This document shows positions 33,764 to 43,100 of a stretch of DNA of 64,000 bases, piece after piece. Numbering within the stretch: the stretch's first letter is position 1; the number at the start of each line of letters is the position of its first letter. The notes under the pieces were generated by a model. That model had not been told where the DNA came from. It made no database searches and saw only the letters and a program-made list of their open reading frames with translations. Position numbers and translations under genes: made by a program. Location: positions 186,001 through 250,000 of the forward strand of contig NZ_JADALJ010000001.1 in assembly GCF_014876185.1 (NCBI RefSeq), written 5' to 3'. The DNA is from Rufibacter sp. LB8. GTDB lineage: Bacteria > Bacteroidota > Bacteroidia > Cytophagales > Hymenobacteraceae.

Positions 33764-35119
33764 TTATTGGATTAGGTTGTTGATTTCGCCGCGGGCCCTG
33801 ATATAATTCAGCTGCGCGATTTTAAATTTCAAGCGTTCATTGTTCAAATCTGTCTGGGCTACCCGCAGGCTGGCTTCGGCTTCCAATAAATCTGTCAGCG
33901 GCGAAAGGCCTTCTTTATATAACCGGTTGGTGGTGTCATAGACCTCCTGGGCCAGGTTCACGTTGCGCTCCTGGTTCTGAATTGTCAGTTGGCTGGAGTT
34001 GATTTGCTTTAAGGCGTTGTCAAGGCCCATTTGCGTACTCAGTGCCAGGTTTTGCATGCTCAGGTCGGTCTTTCTGACTTCCAGTTCGGCTTGTTTCACC
34101 TGATTTCTGCGCTGGAAGCCGTCAAAAATGGGAATGTTCAGTTTAACACCTAACACAAACGTGTTAAACCACGGGCGGCTGGTGTCAAAGAAGTTGAACT
34201 CCTGGCGCTGCGCGTTGTAGGTGTACTGTCCGAAACCTGCCAAGGAAGGGAAGGCCCGGCCTTTGATGTTTTCCACGTTGAGGCCATACAGTTTCTTCTG
34301 GGTTTGCAAGGCCTGGTAGTCAGTACGGTTGGCCAGCACTTCCTGGGCATTGGCGGTGAGCGGCAGCACGGTGGTAGTCAACGAGGCGTCTGCGGCCAGG
34401 TCAAACTGCTGGTCCATGGGCATGCCCATGAAGAACTTGAGCGCGTTTTTCTGCTGCTCATAGGCCGCCGACAAAGCTTCGCGCTGGTTCTCCAGGTTGG
34501 TTTTGTTGACCGTGATGCGGCTTACGTCCACCTTTTTCGCGAAGTCATTCTCATACTGCAGGGTCAGGATTTTCTCCAGCTGTACCAGGCGGTTGTAGTT
34601 GGCCTCAATGGTGTTGAACTGCTCCTTGGTCTGCAAAGCCTGCAAATACGCTGAGCCCACGTTATACAGCACGTCTTCTTTGCTCATCTGGGTGCGCAGG
34701 CGGTACAAGTCACGGGTAGTGGCGGCCGCTTCCAGGCCTACAAAATAGCTCTTGCTGAAAATCAACTGAGACAGTTCCAGGCCGCCGGTAGCGTTGTATT
34801 TCTGCCCGAATTTCACCGGAACGTAGGTGCCAGGCTGGCCAATGATCTCACCAGGCAAAAGCTGCACCGGAATAGACGGGTACACGCTCAACTGGCCGGT
34901 ACCATTGATCTGCGGAAGGCCGGAACCCTTGGTCTCACTGATGCGGTACTCGGCGCCCTGCTCATCTAACTGGGCTTGCTGCACGGCAATATTGTTGGTA
35001 CTGGCAAAAGTGAGCGCCTCTTGCAGCGTCAATACCTTGCCCTGCGGTTGGGTCTGTGCAAAACTGAGGTTCAGGGCTAGCGTCAGCAGGAAACTCAGTA
35101 GTAATTGCTTCTTTATCAC
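33764..35119 (-). CDS. TolC-family outer-membrane channel
   Basis: 451 residues. Signal peptide IKKQLLLSFLLTLALNLSFAQ. Two repeated helical hairpin halves, with typical LSFAQ...LTLQEALTFASTNN at the start and the EVYDTTNRLYKEGLSPLTDLLEAEASLRVAQTDLNNER segment near the end. The start codon appears to be GTG at 35119. It is the first structural gene after the regulator, with an operator-like site (35155-35180) in the 73-bp gap. Confidence 0.92.
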   Translation of the reverse strand: MIKKQLLLSFLLTLALNLSFAQTQPQGKVLTLQEALTFASTNNIAVQQAQLDEQGAEYRISETKGSGLPQINGTGQLSVYPSIPVQLLPGEIIGQPGTYVPVKFGQKYNATGGLELSQLIFSKSYFVGLEAAATTRDLYRLRTQMSKEDVLYNVGSAYLQALQTKEQFNTIEANYNRLVQLEKILTLQYENDFAKKVDVSRITVNKTNLENQREALSAAYEQQKNALKFFMGMPMDQQFDLAADASLTTTVLPLTANAQEVLANRTDYQALQTQKKLYGLNVENIKGRAFPSLAGFGQYTYNAQRQEFNFFDTSRPWFNTFVLGVKLNIPIFDGFQRRNQVKQAELEVRKTDLSMQNLALSTQMGLDNALKQINSSQLTIQNQERNVNLAQEVYDTTNRLYKEGLSPLTDLLEAEASLRVAQTDLNNERLKFKIAQLNYIRARGEINNLIQ

Positions 35120-35154
35120 GGTTTTAGAATTATTATTTGGTTTGTATCTAATTG

Positions 35155-35180
35155 TTTAGTTCTGAAATAATAGAACCAAA
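35155..35180. promoter_or_regulatory. Operator-like inverted repeat 2 (before TolC gene)
   Basis: TTTAGTTCT (35155-35163), 8-base spacer, AGAACCAAA (35172-35180). One mismatch from the perfect copy at 35713-35738, with the same spacing. It suggests a second binding site for the regulator encoded upstream. Confidence 0.75.
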
Positions 35181-35192
35181 CGGGTAAAAAAA

Positions 35193-35660
35193 TTAGGCTT
35201 TCCGGTCTTTGAGCCACTTCTCCAGCAGCGCGGGCACTTCCTGTGACAGGAACTCCATGAACTCAATGCGCTCCAGCACTCGCTTGTTCATCTCGAGGTT
35301 GGCGTCGCCGCGCAGTTCATTGGCCTGGCGCATGAGCTTGCTGAACCGTAGAATGGAATTCATCTTGCTCACCACTTCCTGGTGCCAGTTCTCCAGCAGC
35401 GCGCTGAAATACCGTTTGCGGTCACCGGAGAAGGTGGTGTACTCAATCAGGCGCATTTGCAGCAGCAGGTTGAGGGCATTGCTGGCTGCGCTCTTGCTGA
35501 TGTTGAGGGCCTCAATGATTTCCTCAAAGCTGAGCTGTGGTTGGTCTGAGATGTACAACAGCCCCATTACCCGGCCAGTCACCGGCGGAAAGCCCTGCTG
35601 CTCATGGTAAATGCCCATTTTCTCAATAAGCTGTTTTTGTTCTGAGGTTAAAATAGCCAC
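35193..35660 (-). CDS. GbsR/MarR-type transcriptional regulator
   Basis: 155 residues with a winged helix-turn-helix: SDQPQLSFEEIIEALNISKSAASNALNLLLQMRLIEYT (recognition helix ISKSAASNAL) and a helical C-terminus for dimerisation. The N-terminus (GFPPVTGRVMGLLYI) is typical of the GbsR branch. It is the first gene of the pump operon, so it likely represses the pump and itself. A -7 element and a perfect inverted repeat lie just upstream and a near-copy lies just downstream. Confidence 0.9.
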   Translation of the reverse strand: MAILTSEQKQLIEKMGIYHEQQGFPPVTGRVMGLLYISDQPQLSFEEIIEALNISKSAASNALNLLLQMRLIEYTTFSGDRKRYFSALLENWHQEVVSKMNSILRFSKLMRQANELRGDANLEMNKRVLERIEFMEFLSQEVPALLEKWLKDRKA

Positions 35661-35692
35661 GGTTCTTGAGTTGGTTTGGAATAAGAACGCTG

Positions 35693-35700
35693 CAAAGGTA
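35693..35700 (-). promoter_or_regulatory. -7 promoter element TACCTTTG
   Basis: An exact TAnnTTTG match on the minus strand, about 33 bp before the regulator start codon. The inverted repeat at 35713-35738 covers the place where the -33 element should be. Confidence 0.7.
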
Positions 35701-35712
35701 AGAGTTAGTTTC

Positions 35713-35738
35713 TTTAGTTCTTAATTTTGAGAACTAAA
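35713..35738. promoter_or_regulatory. Operator-like inverted repeat 1 (before regulator gene)
   Basis: Perfect 9-bp arms TTTAGTTCT (35713-35721) and AGAACTAAA (35730-35738) with an 8-base spacer. It lies over the expected -33 region, so binding should block transcription (autoregulation). Confidence 0.8.
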
Positions 35739-35821
35739 TTTTATATCTTTTTTTTCAGTTCCTTTTTCCGGCCGCGAAGGTAGGGTAAAAACCAATTTAT
35801 GTTTCTTAAGTTTTCCTGTTT

Positions 35822-35869
35822 TTTTCTGTTTTAGGGCTCATTTCCAGAAATGAGCCCCAAAACAGAAAA
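35822..35869. repeat. Family-A palindrome copy 18
   Basis: TTTTCTGTTTTAGGGCTC and GAGCCCCAAAACAGAAAA; one pair mismatched. The flanks are TTTTCTG/CAGAAAA, different from other copies but self-complementary. Confidence 0.93.
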
Positions 35870-35896
35870 GAGCCACCTCCCGCAGGAAATGGCTCT
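35869..35896 (-). terminator. Hairpin, probable terminator of the mini-ORF
   Basis: Arms AGAGCCA (35869-35875) and TGGCTCT (35890-35896); on the minus strand it is followed by TTTTCTGTTTT. It sits directly against palindrome copy 18. Confidence 0.7.
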
Positions 35897-35951
35897 CTTG
35901 TTCACAGATGATGGTCCTCCTGGCAGGCAGGAACATACAACCACAGAAATA

Positions 35952-36044
35952 TTAGCAGTCGTTCCGGACGGGTACCGGCACGGGCTGCAGTTTACGGCCC
36001 ATCAATTTAGAAACTAATTCTGTCAACAACTCTGCAAGTGACAT
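35952..36044 (-). CDS. Possible mini-protein of 30 residues
   Basis: The frame from ATG 36044 gives MSLAELLTELVSKLMGRKLQ followed by PVPVPVRNDC (a further in-frame ATG lies at 36062). An amphipathic helix is followed by a Pro-Val repeat, a pattern I loosely recall from tiny Hymenobacteraceae proteins. A terminator-like hairpin follows 56 bp downstream, supporting a transcript. Too short to prove by sequence alone. Confidence 0.4.
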   Translation of the reverse strand: MSLAELLTELVSKLMGRKLQPVPVPVRNDC

Positions 36045-36062
36045 ATGTACGGAACGGAACAT

Positions 36063-36593
36063 GGTGGTCTCAGGTAAAAGTAAAGGGTCAAACAAAAAAC
36101 GGACTATCTCCTACGGGAGAAGGCCATTGCCCTGGAGTTTCTGTTCTAACGCATTTTGCGGGAACTTAGCGTAAGATCGCTAAATTAAATTCAGAAAGAA
36201 ACCTCTTCAGACAATTAAATGCTTTACTGCAAGAACTATACCACAAGCAGGTTTCCTCGCCCGTACTTGTTGAAGGACTTTTAGGGGCTGGCCTATGGCA
36301 AAATCAGTGGAGCACAGCAGGAGAACCCAAATTGCTGGCTATTGTTTTCCTTCGTCTCTGTGAGGTAAAAGGGTGTTCCCCTGTTTTCGGGCTCATTTCT
36401 GAAAATGAGCCCGAAAACAGGGATGGTATCTCGTTGGTTGTTATTATTCAAAGAAAATCAGGGCGTTATTGAATTATATAGAGGAAGCGTAATTTTAGGC
36501 AAGGTGTTTGCTTTTTTAGAAGCAAGCGAAAAACCAGGCCAAGGCGCTTGCCCGGCTGTTCGCGCATCCCGTACTTTTAACGAACAGATACCC
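36063..36593. other. Divergent intergenic gap
   Basis: 530 bp between the mini-ORF and the DUF6600-type gene. It carries palindrome copy 19 (36379-36422). A frame open from 36405 starts on the palindrome (Met-Ser-Pro-Lys-Thr) and is considered false. No other gene is seen. Confidence 0.5.
36379..36422. repeat. Family-A palindrome copy 19 (perfect)
   Basis: CCCTGTTTTCGGGCTC and GAGCCCGAAAACAGGG. The right arm supplies the false ATG at 36405. It lies in a divergent region, not after a gene. Confidence 0.95.
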
Positions 36594-37874
36594 ATGAAAA
36601 CACTTCTGCACAACCTGTGGGCGCTGGGGCTGGTGGCCTTTCTAGCGTTCAGCGGCCTGACTTCTCAGCAAGCCCAGGCCCGGCCCGGCGACCGGGTTTC
36701 CTTCCAGGTGTTCTATGATCAGCTGAGCCCGCACGGCCGCTGGATCCAGGACGCCGAATACGGCTACGTGTGGTCGCCCCGCGTGGAGCGCGATTTTCAG
36801 CCGTACGCCTCCCGGGGCCACTGGGTCATGACCGAATACGGCAACACCTGGGTCTCAGACTATGACTGGGGCTGGGCCCCGTTCCATTATGGCCGCTGGG
36901 TTTATGACGACTATGACGGCTGGCTCTGGATTCCGGGCAATGAGTGGGGACCCGCCTGGGTAGACTGGCGCCACAGCAACGGGTATTACGGCTGGGCGCC
37001 CATGGGCCCACGCGTGACCTACATAGTGCCTGTCAACCGCTGGGTGTTTGTACCGGTCATGTATATTTCAAGGCCGCGCATCTACTCTTATTGCGTGCCC
37101 AGAACCCGCGTGGTCAATATCTACCACAACACCACCATCATCAACAACTACTATGAGCGCGACAACCGCAAATACGTGTATGGGCCCAGAACCCAGGACA
37201 TTGAGCGCGCCACCAACCGCAAGGTAACCGTGCACCGCGTTTCTAACGACTCTCGCCCGGGCAGAACCTCAGTGGCAGACAATTCGGTGCGCATTTACCG
37301 GCCAGAGGTAGAAACCAGCCGCCGGGAGCGCGAAGCCCCCGCCCAGGTAGAAGCCCGTGACCGGAACGCTGTTCGCTCAACATTAACAGATACCGGCAAC
37401 ACCAGCGGCCGCAGAGACCGCACCACCCTAGACCGTTCAGGAGCGGGCAGTGACATAACTACCACTAGAACCTCTGAGGCCACCGCCGCGCCAACGGGAA
37501 CCCGCACCCGCACCAGAACAGAATCTGTACCGGCCACCCGTGACCAGGAAACCAGCCCTGCCCCGGTAAGGGAGCGTGAATCTGGCAGAAGAATGTACCC
37601 TGCCCCCGGCACTGCGCAACCAACAGAGCAGAATACTCCGCAACCCCGTACCCGTACTTCAGACGTGAACAGCACCCGGCCCGCCAGAAGTACAGAACCG
37701 GCGCCCAGACCAGAGGGAAGTTATTCGCCCAGAGGAACCCGGGAAGCGCCTAGCCAGGCAGCACCTGTGTCTCGGTCAAGGTCAGAAGTAGCTCCGGCGC
37801 CCCGGTCTACCCCGGCCCCGCGCTCAGAAGCCCCGGCCAGCTCCACTGGCGGTGGAAGAAGAACCAGAAACTAA
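36594..37874 (+). CDS. Secreted DUF6600-type protein with disordered Arg/Thr/Pro tail
   Basis: 426 residues from the ATG at 36594; signal peptide MKTLLHNLWALGLVAFLAFSG...AQA. Residues about 35-180 are rich in Trp, Tyr and Gly (HGRWIQDAEYGYVWSPRVER, GHWVMTEYGNTWVSDYDWGW, WIPGNEWGPAWVDWR), the repeated pattern of DUF6600. A conserved basic segment follows, then about 200 residues of low-complexity Arg, Thr, Pro, Ser, Ala. Surface or periplasmic; function unknown. The frame from 36405 is rejected because it starts in a repeat. Confidence 0.85.
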   Translation: MKTLLHNLWALGLVAFLAFSGLTSQQAQARPGDRVSFQVFYDQLSPHGRWIQDAEYGYVWSPRVERDFQPYASRGHWVMTEYGNTWVSDYDWGWAPFHYGRWVYDDYDGWLWIPGNEWGPAWVDWRHSNGYYGWAPMGPRVTYIVPVNRWVFVPVMYISRPRIYSYCVPRTRVVNIYHNTTIINNYYERDNRKYVYGPRTQDIERATNRKVTVHRVSNDSRPGRTSVADNSVRIYRPEVETSRREREAPAQVEARDRNAVRSTLTDTGNTSGRRDRTTLDRSGAGSDITTTRTSEATAAPTGTRTRTRTESVPATRDQETSPAPVRERESGRRMYPAPGTAQPTEQNTPQPRTRTSDVNSTRPARSTEPAPRPEGSYSPRGTREAPSQAAPVSRSRSEVAPAPRSTPAPRSEAPASSTGGGRRTRN

Positions 37875-37894
37875 CCTTGAAATTCAGTGAAAAT

Positions 37895-37928
37895 GAAAAA
37901 GCCGCACTCCAGAGAGTGCGGCTTTTTC
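37895..37928 (+). terminator. Hairpin terminator after the DUF6600-type gene
   Basis: Perfect 15-bp arms GAAAAAGCCGCACTC and GAGTGCGGCTTTTTC, 20 bp after the stop, ending in a T-run. It can also serve the convergent small gene. Confidence 0.92.
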
Positions 37929-37959
37929 TGTGCCTAAAATAATGGGGGATGCTATGTGA

Positions 37960-38157
37960 TTACAGAAAGAAGACCACTACCAGCAGTAAAGCCACCGCCA
38001 GCAGCACCAGCAGGTAGAACGCCCATACCTCGGCCGCTGAATAATCTTCTTGGTCAGCAGGCAGCACCAGGGCCAAAAAAGACCGCCAAACATTCTTGAC
38101 CGTCAGGCTTTTGTGCTGTGCTTTGCGGTAATATAGAAGTTTTAACAGATACGGCAT
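37960..38157 (-). CDS. Small single-span membrane protein
   Basis: 65 residues. A basic N-terminal half (MPYLLKLLYYRKAQHKSLTV) and a C-terminal hydrophobic helix (VWAFYLLVLLAVALLLVVVFFL) ending at the stop, suggesting tail anchoring. No known family. A large imperfect stem-loop (38201-38279) lies in its upstream region. Convergent with the DUF6600-type gene. Confidence 0.65.
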   Translation of the reverse strand: MPYLLKLLYYRKAQHKSLTVKNVWRSFLALVLPADQEDYSAAEVWAFYLLVLLAVALLLVVVFFL

Positions 38158-38200
38158 TGGTTGATTTCCTACTTCTTAAAAACGAACATTGAACAAAGAA

Positions 38201-38279
38201 TACCTATTGACAAAAGAAACCAGTATCACTGGGGGAGATGATAGGGGGCCGGTTTCTTTTGTCAGTTGTCAATAGGTAT
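38201..38279. repeat. Long imperfect inverted repeat upstream of the small membrane gene
   Basis: Left arm TACCTATTGAC + AAAAGAAACC (38201-38221). The right arm, inverted, contains the same two blocks separated by 7-8 extra bases (AACTGAC-like). A GC-poor loop lies between. The structure is 44 bp before the start codon, so it could act in the 5' leader. The surrounding 38158-38530 stretch is AT-rich and has no other gene. Confidence 0.7.
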
Positions 38280-38530
38280 GTACAAATGTATCTGGACCTT
38301 GAATGATAAAAGAGGAAAGAACAGGTTAAAACGTAACATGCGCTTTTAAGCCTGTTTAAGAGTGTTAGCCTAGATTAAACGCGTTTTGATGGAGTTTATT
38401 CTTAAAAAAAGACTTAAAAAAGGCTAATCGTAACATGAATTGGTTTTCATTAAAGGATTAAATCCTGTTTGATGCCTAAATGTTCTTAAAATTTTACCGT
38501 CCTGTTGACTGAATTTATAAAAACTAATTT

Positions 38531-38570
38531 CTGTTTTCGGGCTCATTTCCTTAAATGAGCCCGAAAACAG
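38531..38570. repeat. Family-A palindrome copy 20 (perfect arms)
   Basis: CTGTTTTCGGGCTC and GAGCCCGAAAACAG around ATTTCCTTAAAT. The centre differs from most copies. It is 110 bp beyond the gltD stop, after a separate hairpin. Confidence 0.93.
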
Positions 38571-38597
38571 GCAGACTCTTAATTATAATTCCACAAA

Positions 38598-38634
38598 AAA
38601 ATCCCTGCCCTTTATTATGAGGAACAGGGATTTT
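38598..38634 (-). terminator. Hairpin terminator after gltD
   Basis: Arms AAAATCCCTG and CAGGGATTTT, 10 bp perfect, with U-rich flanks on the minus strand. It is 46 bp beyond the gltD stop. Confidence 0.85.
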
Positions 38635-38679
38635 CTATAAATGAGGGTGTCGGTTTGATAAAATAAAGGGGGGCTTGTT

Positions 38680-40134
38680 CTACAGCAACTGGTACTTAGA
38701 CAACTCCTTACTGGGTAAATCTGAGGTGCCCATTAAATATACGTCAATGGCCCGGGCGGCTTCGCGGCCGTCTGAGATAGCCCACACTACCAGGGATTGC
38801 CCGCGGCAGGCATCTCCGGCGGAGAAAATGCCAGGCACGTTGGTTTGCCAGTCCTGGAGTTTAAAGTTGCCGCGGCGGTCGTACTCAAATTTGAAGTTGG
38901 CTGAGAAAGCATCGTGCTCCGGGCGTTCGTAGCCTATGGCAATTAAAGCCAGATCACAAGGCAAAATACGTTCGCTGTTGGGTTTCTCCGTGTATTCAGA
39001 CTGGTTTTTCCATTCTAATTCAACTACGCGCAAGCCCTTTACGTGCCCGTTTTCATCGGCAATAAATTCTTTGTTGAGCCAGCCATAGCTCCGCTCACAG
39101 CCTTCCTCATGCGAGGAGGACGTTGAAAACGTAACCGGTTCCTCGGGCCAGGGATTGTTGGGGTGGCGTTGGGTGCTGGGCATGTAGCGGTATTGCAACT
39201 GCGTGATGGACTTGGCAAAATGCCGGTTGGCCGTGCCCACACAGTCTGAGCCCGTATCGCCGCCGCCAATCACCAGAACGTGTTTCCCGAAGGCGTTGAT
39301 GTCGTTTTCAGGGGCAATCTGAGCGCCGTCCACCCGCCGGTTGTGCAAACCCAGGTAATCCATCGCGAAGTGAATGCCTTTTAAATGGTTGCCCGGGATG
39401 GCGATGGCCCGCGGCTTGGTAGACCCGATGGCCAGCAGCACGGCATCATACTTCCGGTACAGTTTCTTGAGGGTGGTTTCCTCACCAATACGCTGGTTAT
39501 ACTTGAATTTGATGCCCTCCTCTTCCAGAATAGCCAGCCGGCGGTCAATGGTCCATTTCTCCAGCTTGAAATCCGGAATGCCGTAGCGTAGCAGGCCACC
39601 GGCTTTCTCGTCTTTCTCATACACTGTCACTTTGTGGCCCGCCTGGTTCAACTGAGCGGCCGCCGCCAAACCAGCCGGACCGGAACCTACAATGGCCACT
39701 TTTTTGCCGGTGCGCTGTAGCGGTGGATTCGGTTTCACCAAGCCCAACTCAAAGGATTTCTCCGCGATGGCCTTTTCAATGTGCTCAATGGCCACGGCCG
39801 GTTTGTTGATGGACAAGACGCAGCTGCTCTCACAGGGAGCCGGGCAAATACGGCCCGTAAACTCCGGAAAGTTGTTGGTGCTGTACAAGACTCTTATGGC
39901 CCGTTCCCAATCGCCTTCAGACACGGCATCGTTGAAATCCGGGATCAGGTTGCCCAGCGGGCAGCCGTTGTGGCAAAAGGGAATGCCGCAGTCCATGCAG
40001 CGCGTGGCCTGGATCTTGGTTTTCTCTTCTGGAAAGGGAAGGTAGATCTCGTTAGAGTCGTTCACCCGGGCTTTGGGGTCGCGGGTGCCCGGCAGTTCAC
40101 GGTTAAATTTCAGGAATCCGTCTGCTTTTCCCAT
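38680..40134 (-). CDS. gltD: Glutamate synthase small subunit
   Basis: 484 residues. N-terminal cysteine-rich 4Fe-4S region (CMDCGIPFCHNGCPLGNLIPDF and GRICPAPCESSCVL), an FAD-binding GSGPAGLAAA motif, and an NADPH-binding GGGDTGSDCVGT motif. Supplies electrons from NADPH to the large subunit for glutamate synthesis from glutamine and 2-oxoglutarate. Its ATG overlaps the gltB stop by one base (TAATG), indicating coupled translation. Cytoplasmic. Confidence 0.96.
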   Translation of the reverse strand: MGKADGFLKFNRELPGTRDPKARVNDSNEIYLPFPEEKTKIQATRCMDCGIPFCHNGCPLGNLIPDFNDAVSEGDWERAIRVLYSTNNFPEFTGRICPAPCESSCVLSINKPAVAIEHIEKAIAEKSFELGLVKPNPPLQRTGKKVAIVGSGPAGLAAAAQLNQAGHKVTVYEKDEKAGGLLRYGIPDFKLEKWTIDRRLAILEEEGIKFKYNQRIGEETTLKKLYRKYDAVLLAIGSTKPRAIAIPGNHLKGIHFAMDYLGLHNRRVDGAQIAPENDINAFGKHVLVIGGGDTGSDCVGTANRHFAKSITQLQYRYMPSTQRHPNNPWPEEPVTFSTSSSHEEGCERSYGWLNKEFIADENGHVKGLRVVELEWKNQSEYTEKPNSERILPCDLALIAIGYERPEHDAFSANFKFEYDRRGNFKLQDWQTNVPGIFSAGDACRGQSLVVWAISDGREAARAIDVYLMGTSDLPSKELSKYQLL

Positions 40135-43100
40135 TACACCAATGCTTTTTCTGTTTCCAATTCTATTTCTTGCAAGGCCTTTTTCAGGTCATGCGGCATT
40201 ACTTTTACAAAATGGGCGCGGTGCGTGTCCCAATTGGCCAAGAACTCCTGTGCCAGCACGCTGCCCGTGTAAGCCACGTGTTCCTGCAGTTTCTGCTCAA
40301 TCCAGACAAAATCCCCGGCGTCAGGAGTTTCCAGGCCTACCATGTCCAGGTTGCACTGGTCCACGTGGGCTGGGTCTGGGGCGTAGAGGTAGGCCATGCC
40401 GCCGCTCATACCGGCTGCAAAATTTTTCCCGATTTCGCCCAGCACCAGCACTTTGCCGCCGGTCATGTACTCGCAGCCGTGGTCGCCAATACCTTCTACT
40501 ACGGCCTCGGCCCCGGAGTTCCGCACGCAGAACCGCTCACCAGCCAAACCGTTGATATACACTTTGCCGGACGTGGCTCCATATAAGGCTACGTTGCCGA
40601 TGATGATGTGCTCATGCGCGAGGTACTGCGTTTTCTGAAAAGGCTGGATAATCAGTTTGCCCCCGGAAAGGCCTTTGCCCAGGTAGTCATTGGCCTCGCC
40701 GCGCAACCGGAAAGAAAGGCCCGGGGCCAAAAACGCCCCAAAGCTTTGCCCCGCCGACCCATAGAACGTGGTCTTAAATGAATCTTCCGGTAGACCGTGC
40801 TTCCCGAAGGTCCTGGAGATCTCATAGGACAGCATGGTTCCCACCGACCGGTCCACGTTGATGATTCGGTATTCCACATCGGTGTTGCCTTTCTTCAGGT
40901 CTCGGATCAGTTTTTTGTCCAGCACTTTGGCTATCTCGTGGTCCTGTTCAATCTGCTTGTAGGTGCCCACGTTGCGCGGCACGTATTCCTGGTGCAGGAT
41001 GGGAGAGAGGTCCAGGTTTTTCAATTTCCAGTGGTTCAGGTCGGTTCTGATCTTTAGAATCTGCGATTGGCCCACCATCTCGTTGATGGTCCGGAAACCT
41101 AGTGAGGCCATGATCTGCCGCAGTTCCATGGCTAGGAACGTGAACAAGTTCACTACGTGGTCCGGGTCTCCGGTGAAAAGGGCGCGTAATTCCGGGTTTT
41201 GCGTAGCGATGCCGACCGGGCAGGTATTTAAATGGCACTTACGCATCATCACGCAGCCTTCCACAATCAGGGCGGCCGTGGCTACACCGTATTCCTCGGC
41301 TCCTAAAAGCGTGGCTACCGCCAGGTCATACCCTGTCAGTATTTTACCATCGGTTTGCAAAGTTACGCGGCTGCGGAGGTTGTTTTTGATAAGCGTCTGG
41401 TGCGCCTCGGCTAAGCCAATTTCCCAGGGCAGACCGGTGTGCCGGATAGAACTCAGCGGACTTGCGCCCGTACCTCCATCGGCGCCGGAAATCATGATGG
41501 CATCAGCTTTGGCTTTGGCCACACCGGAGGCGATGGTACCTACGCCCGCCTCGGCCACCAATTTCACGTTGATGCGTGCTTTGGGGTTGGCATTCTTTAC
41601 GTCAAAGATCAATTGTTTAAGATCCTCAATGGAGTAGATGTCATGGTGGGGCGGAGGCGAAATCAAGCCCACACCGGGCGTGGAGCAGCGCACGCGGGCA
41701 ATCCAGTGGTCAACCTTGTGGCCGGGCAACTGTCCGCCCTCGCCGGGTTTGGCACCCTGCGCAATCTTGATCTGGATTTCATCGGCGTTGGCCAAATAGT
41801 GACTGGTCACGCCAAATCGGCCGGAGGCCACTTGTTTCACCCGTGAGCGCTCAGAATCTCCGTTGGGGCGTTTGATGTAGCGGGCTTCGTCTTCGCCGCC
41901 CTCGCCGCTGTTGCTCTTGCCGCCAATGCGGTTCATGGCCACGGCCAGGGTGCTGTGCGCTTCATAAGAGATAGAACCAAACGACATGGCTCCCGTAGCG
42001 AAACGCTTTAGAATAGCCGATACCGGTTCTACTTCATCCAAGGGCACCGACTGCCGTTTCCGGAACTCAAACAAATTGCGGAGCGTGATGGTGGATTGGT
42101 GGTGCTCCCGGATGGCCTTGGAATACTCTTTATATAGGAGAAAATCATTGAGCCTCGTGGATTTTTGAAGCAAATGGATCACCTTGGGCGAGAGCATATG
42201 TTCTTCGCCGTCACGCCGCCATTGGTAGAAACCGCCGGACTCCAGCAAGTTCTCCAGGTCTGGGTACGCACTTTGGTGTTTGGTGAGGGTTTCACGTTCC
42301 AGGTCTTCAAAGTTTAGGCCTTCCAGCCGATTAACGGTGCCTTTGAAACATTTCTCAATCACTTCTTGGCCCAGGCCCAAAATCTCGAAGATCTGGGAGC
42401 TTTGGTATGACTGCAGCGTGCTGATGCCCATTTTGGACAGAATTTTGAGCAAACCGTTGTCTACCGCTTTGATGAAATTGTCAAAGTACGCGGTATAAGG
42501 CTGCGCATTGTCTAGTTTGTGCTGATCATGCAGGCTCTTGATGGTGTCATAGATCAGGAACGGATACACCGCGCTGGCTCCGTAACCAATAATAGTAGCG
42601 AAATGGTGAGTTTCCCAGGCATCGCCGGCCTCAACCACCAGACCGGCTTTAGTGCGTAGGCGTTTCTCAATTAGATGATGGTGCACGGCGCCTACGGCCA
42701 ACAAAGACGGAATGGCGGCCCGCTGGACTTCAATCTTACGGTTAGAGATGATCAGGATTTTCTTGCCCGCTCGTACCGCTCTTTCCGCCTCGGCGCAGAT
42801 GCGGTCAATCTCCAGTTGCAGGTTGCCGGTTTCCCTAATGGAAAAAGTGGCGTCAATCAGTTCATGCTCAAAGCCTTCTTCCTTAAGGAACACCAACTTC
42901 TGGAATTCCACCGGGTCCAGGACCGGCTGTGAAATATGGATTTGCCGCGTGTGGGCTTCGGTTTCCGCCAGGATATTCTGCGATTCGCCCACGCGGGTGA
43001 AAAGCGACATCACCAACCGTTCCCGGATGGAGTCAATGGGCGGATTGCTTACCTGCGCGAAGAATTGTTTGAAGTAATTGGCCACATGCTGGCTCTGTCT

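Noticed and set aside
36405-36593. N-terminal extension of the DUF6600-type gene
   Set aside because: It starts on a palindrome (Met-Ser-Pro-Lys-Thr); the ATG at 36594 gives a signal peptide.
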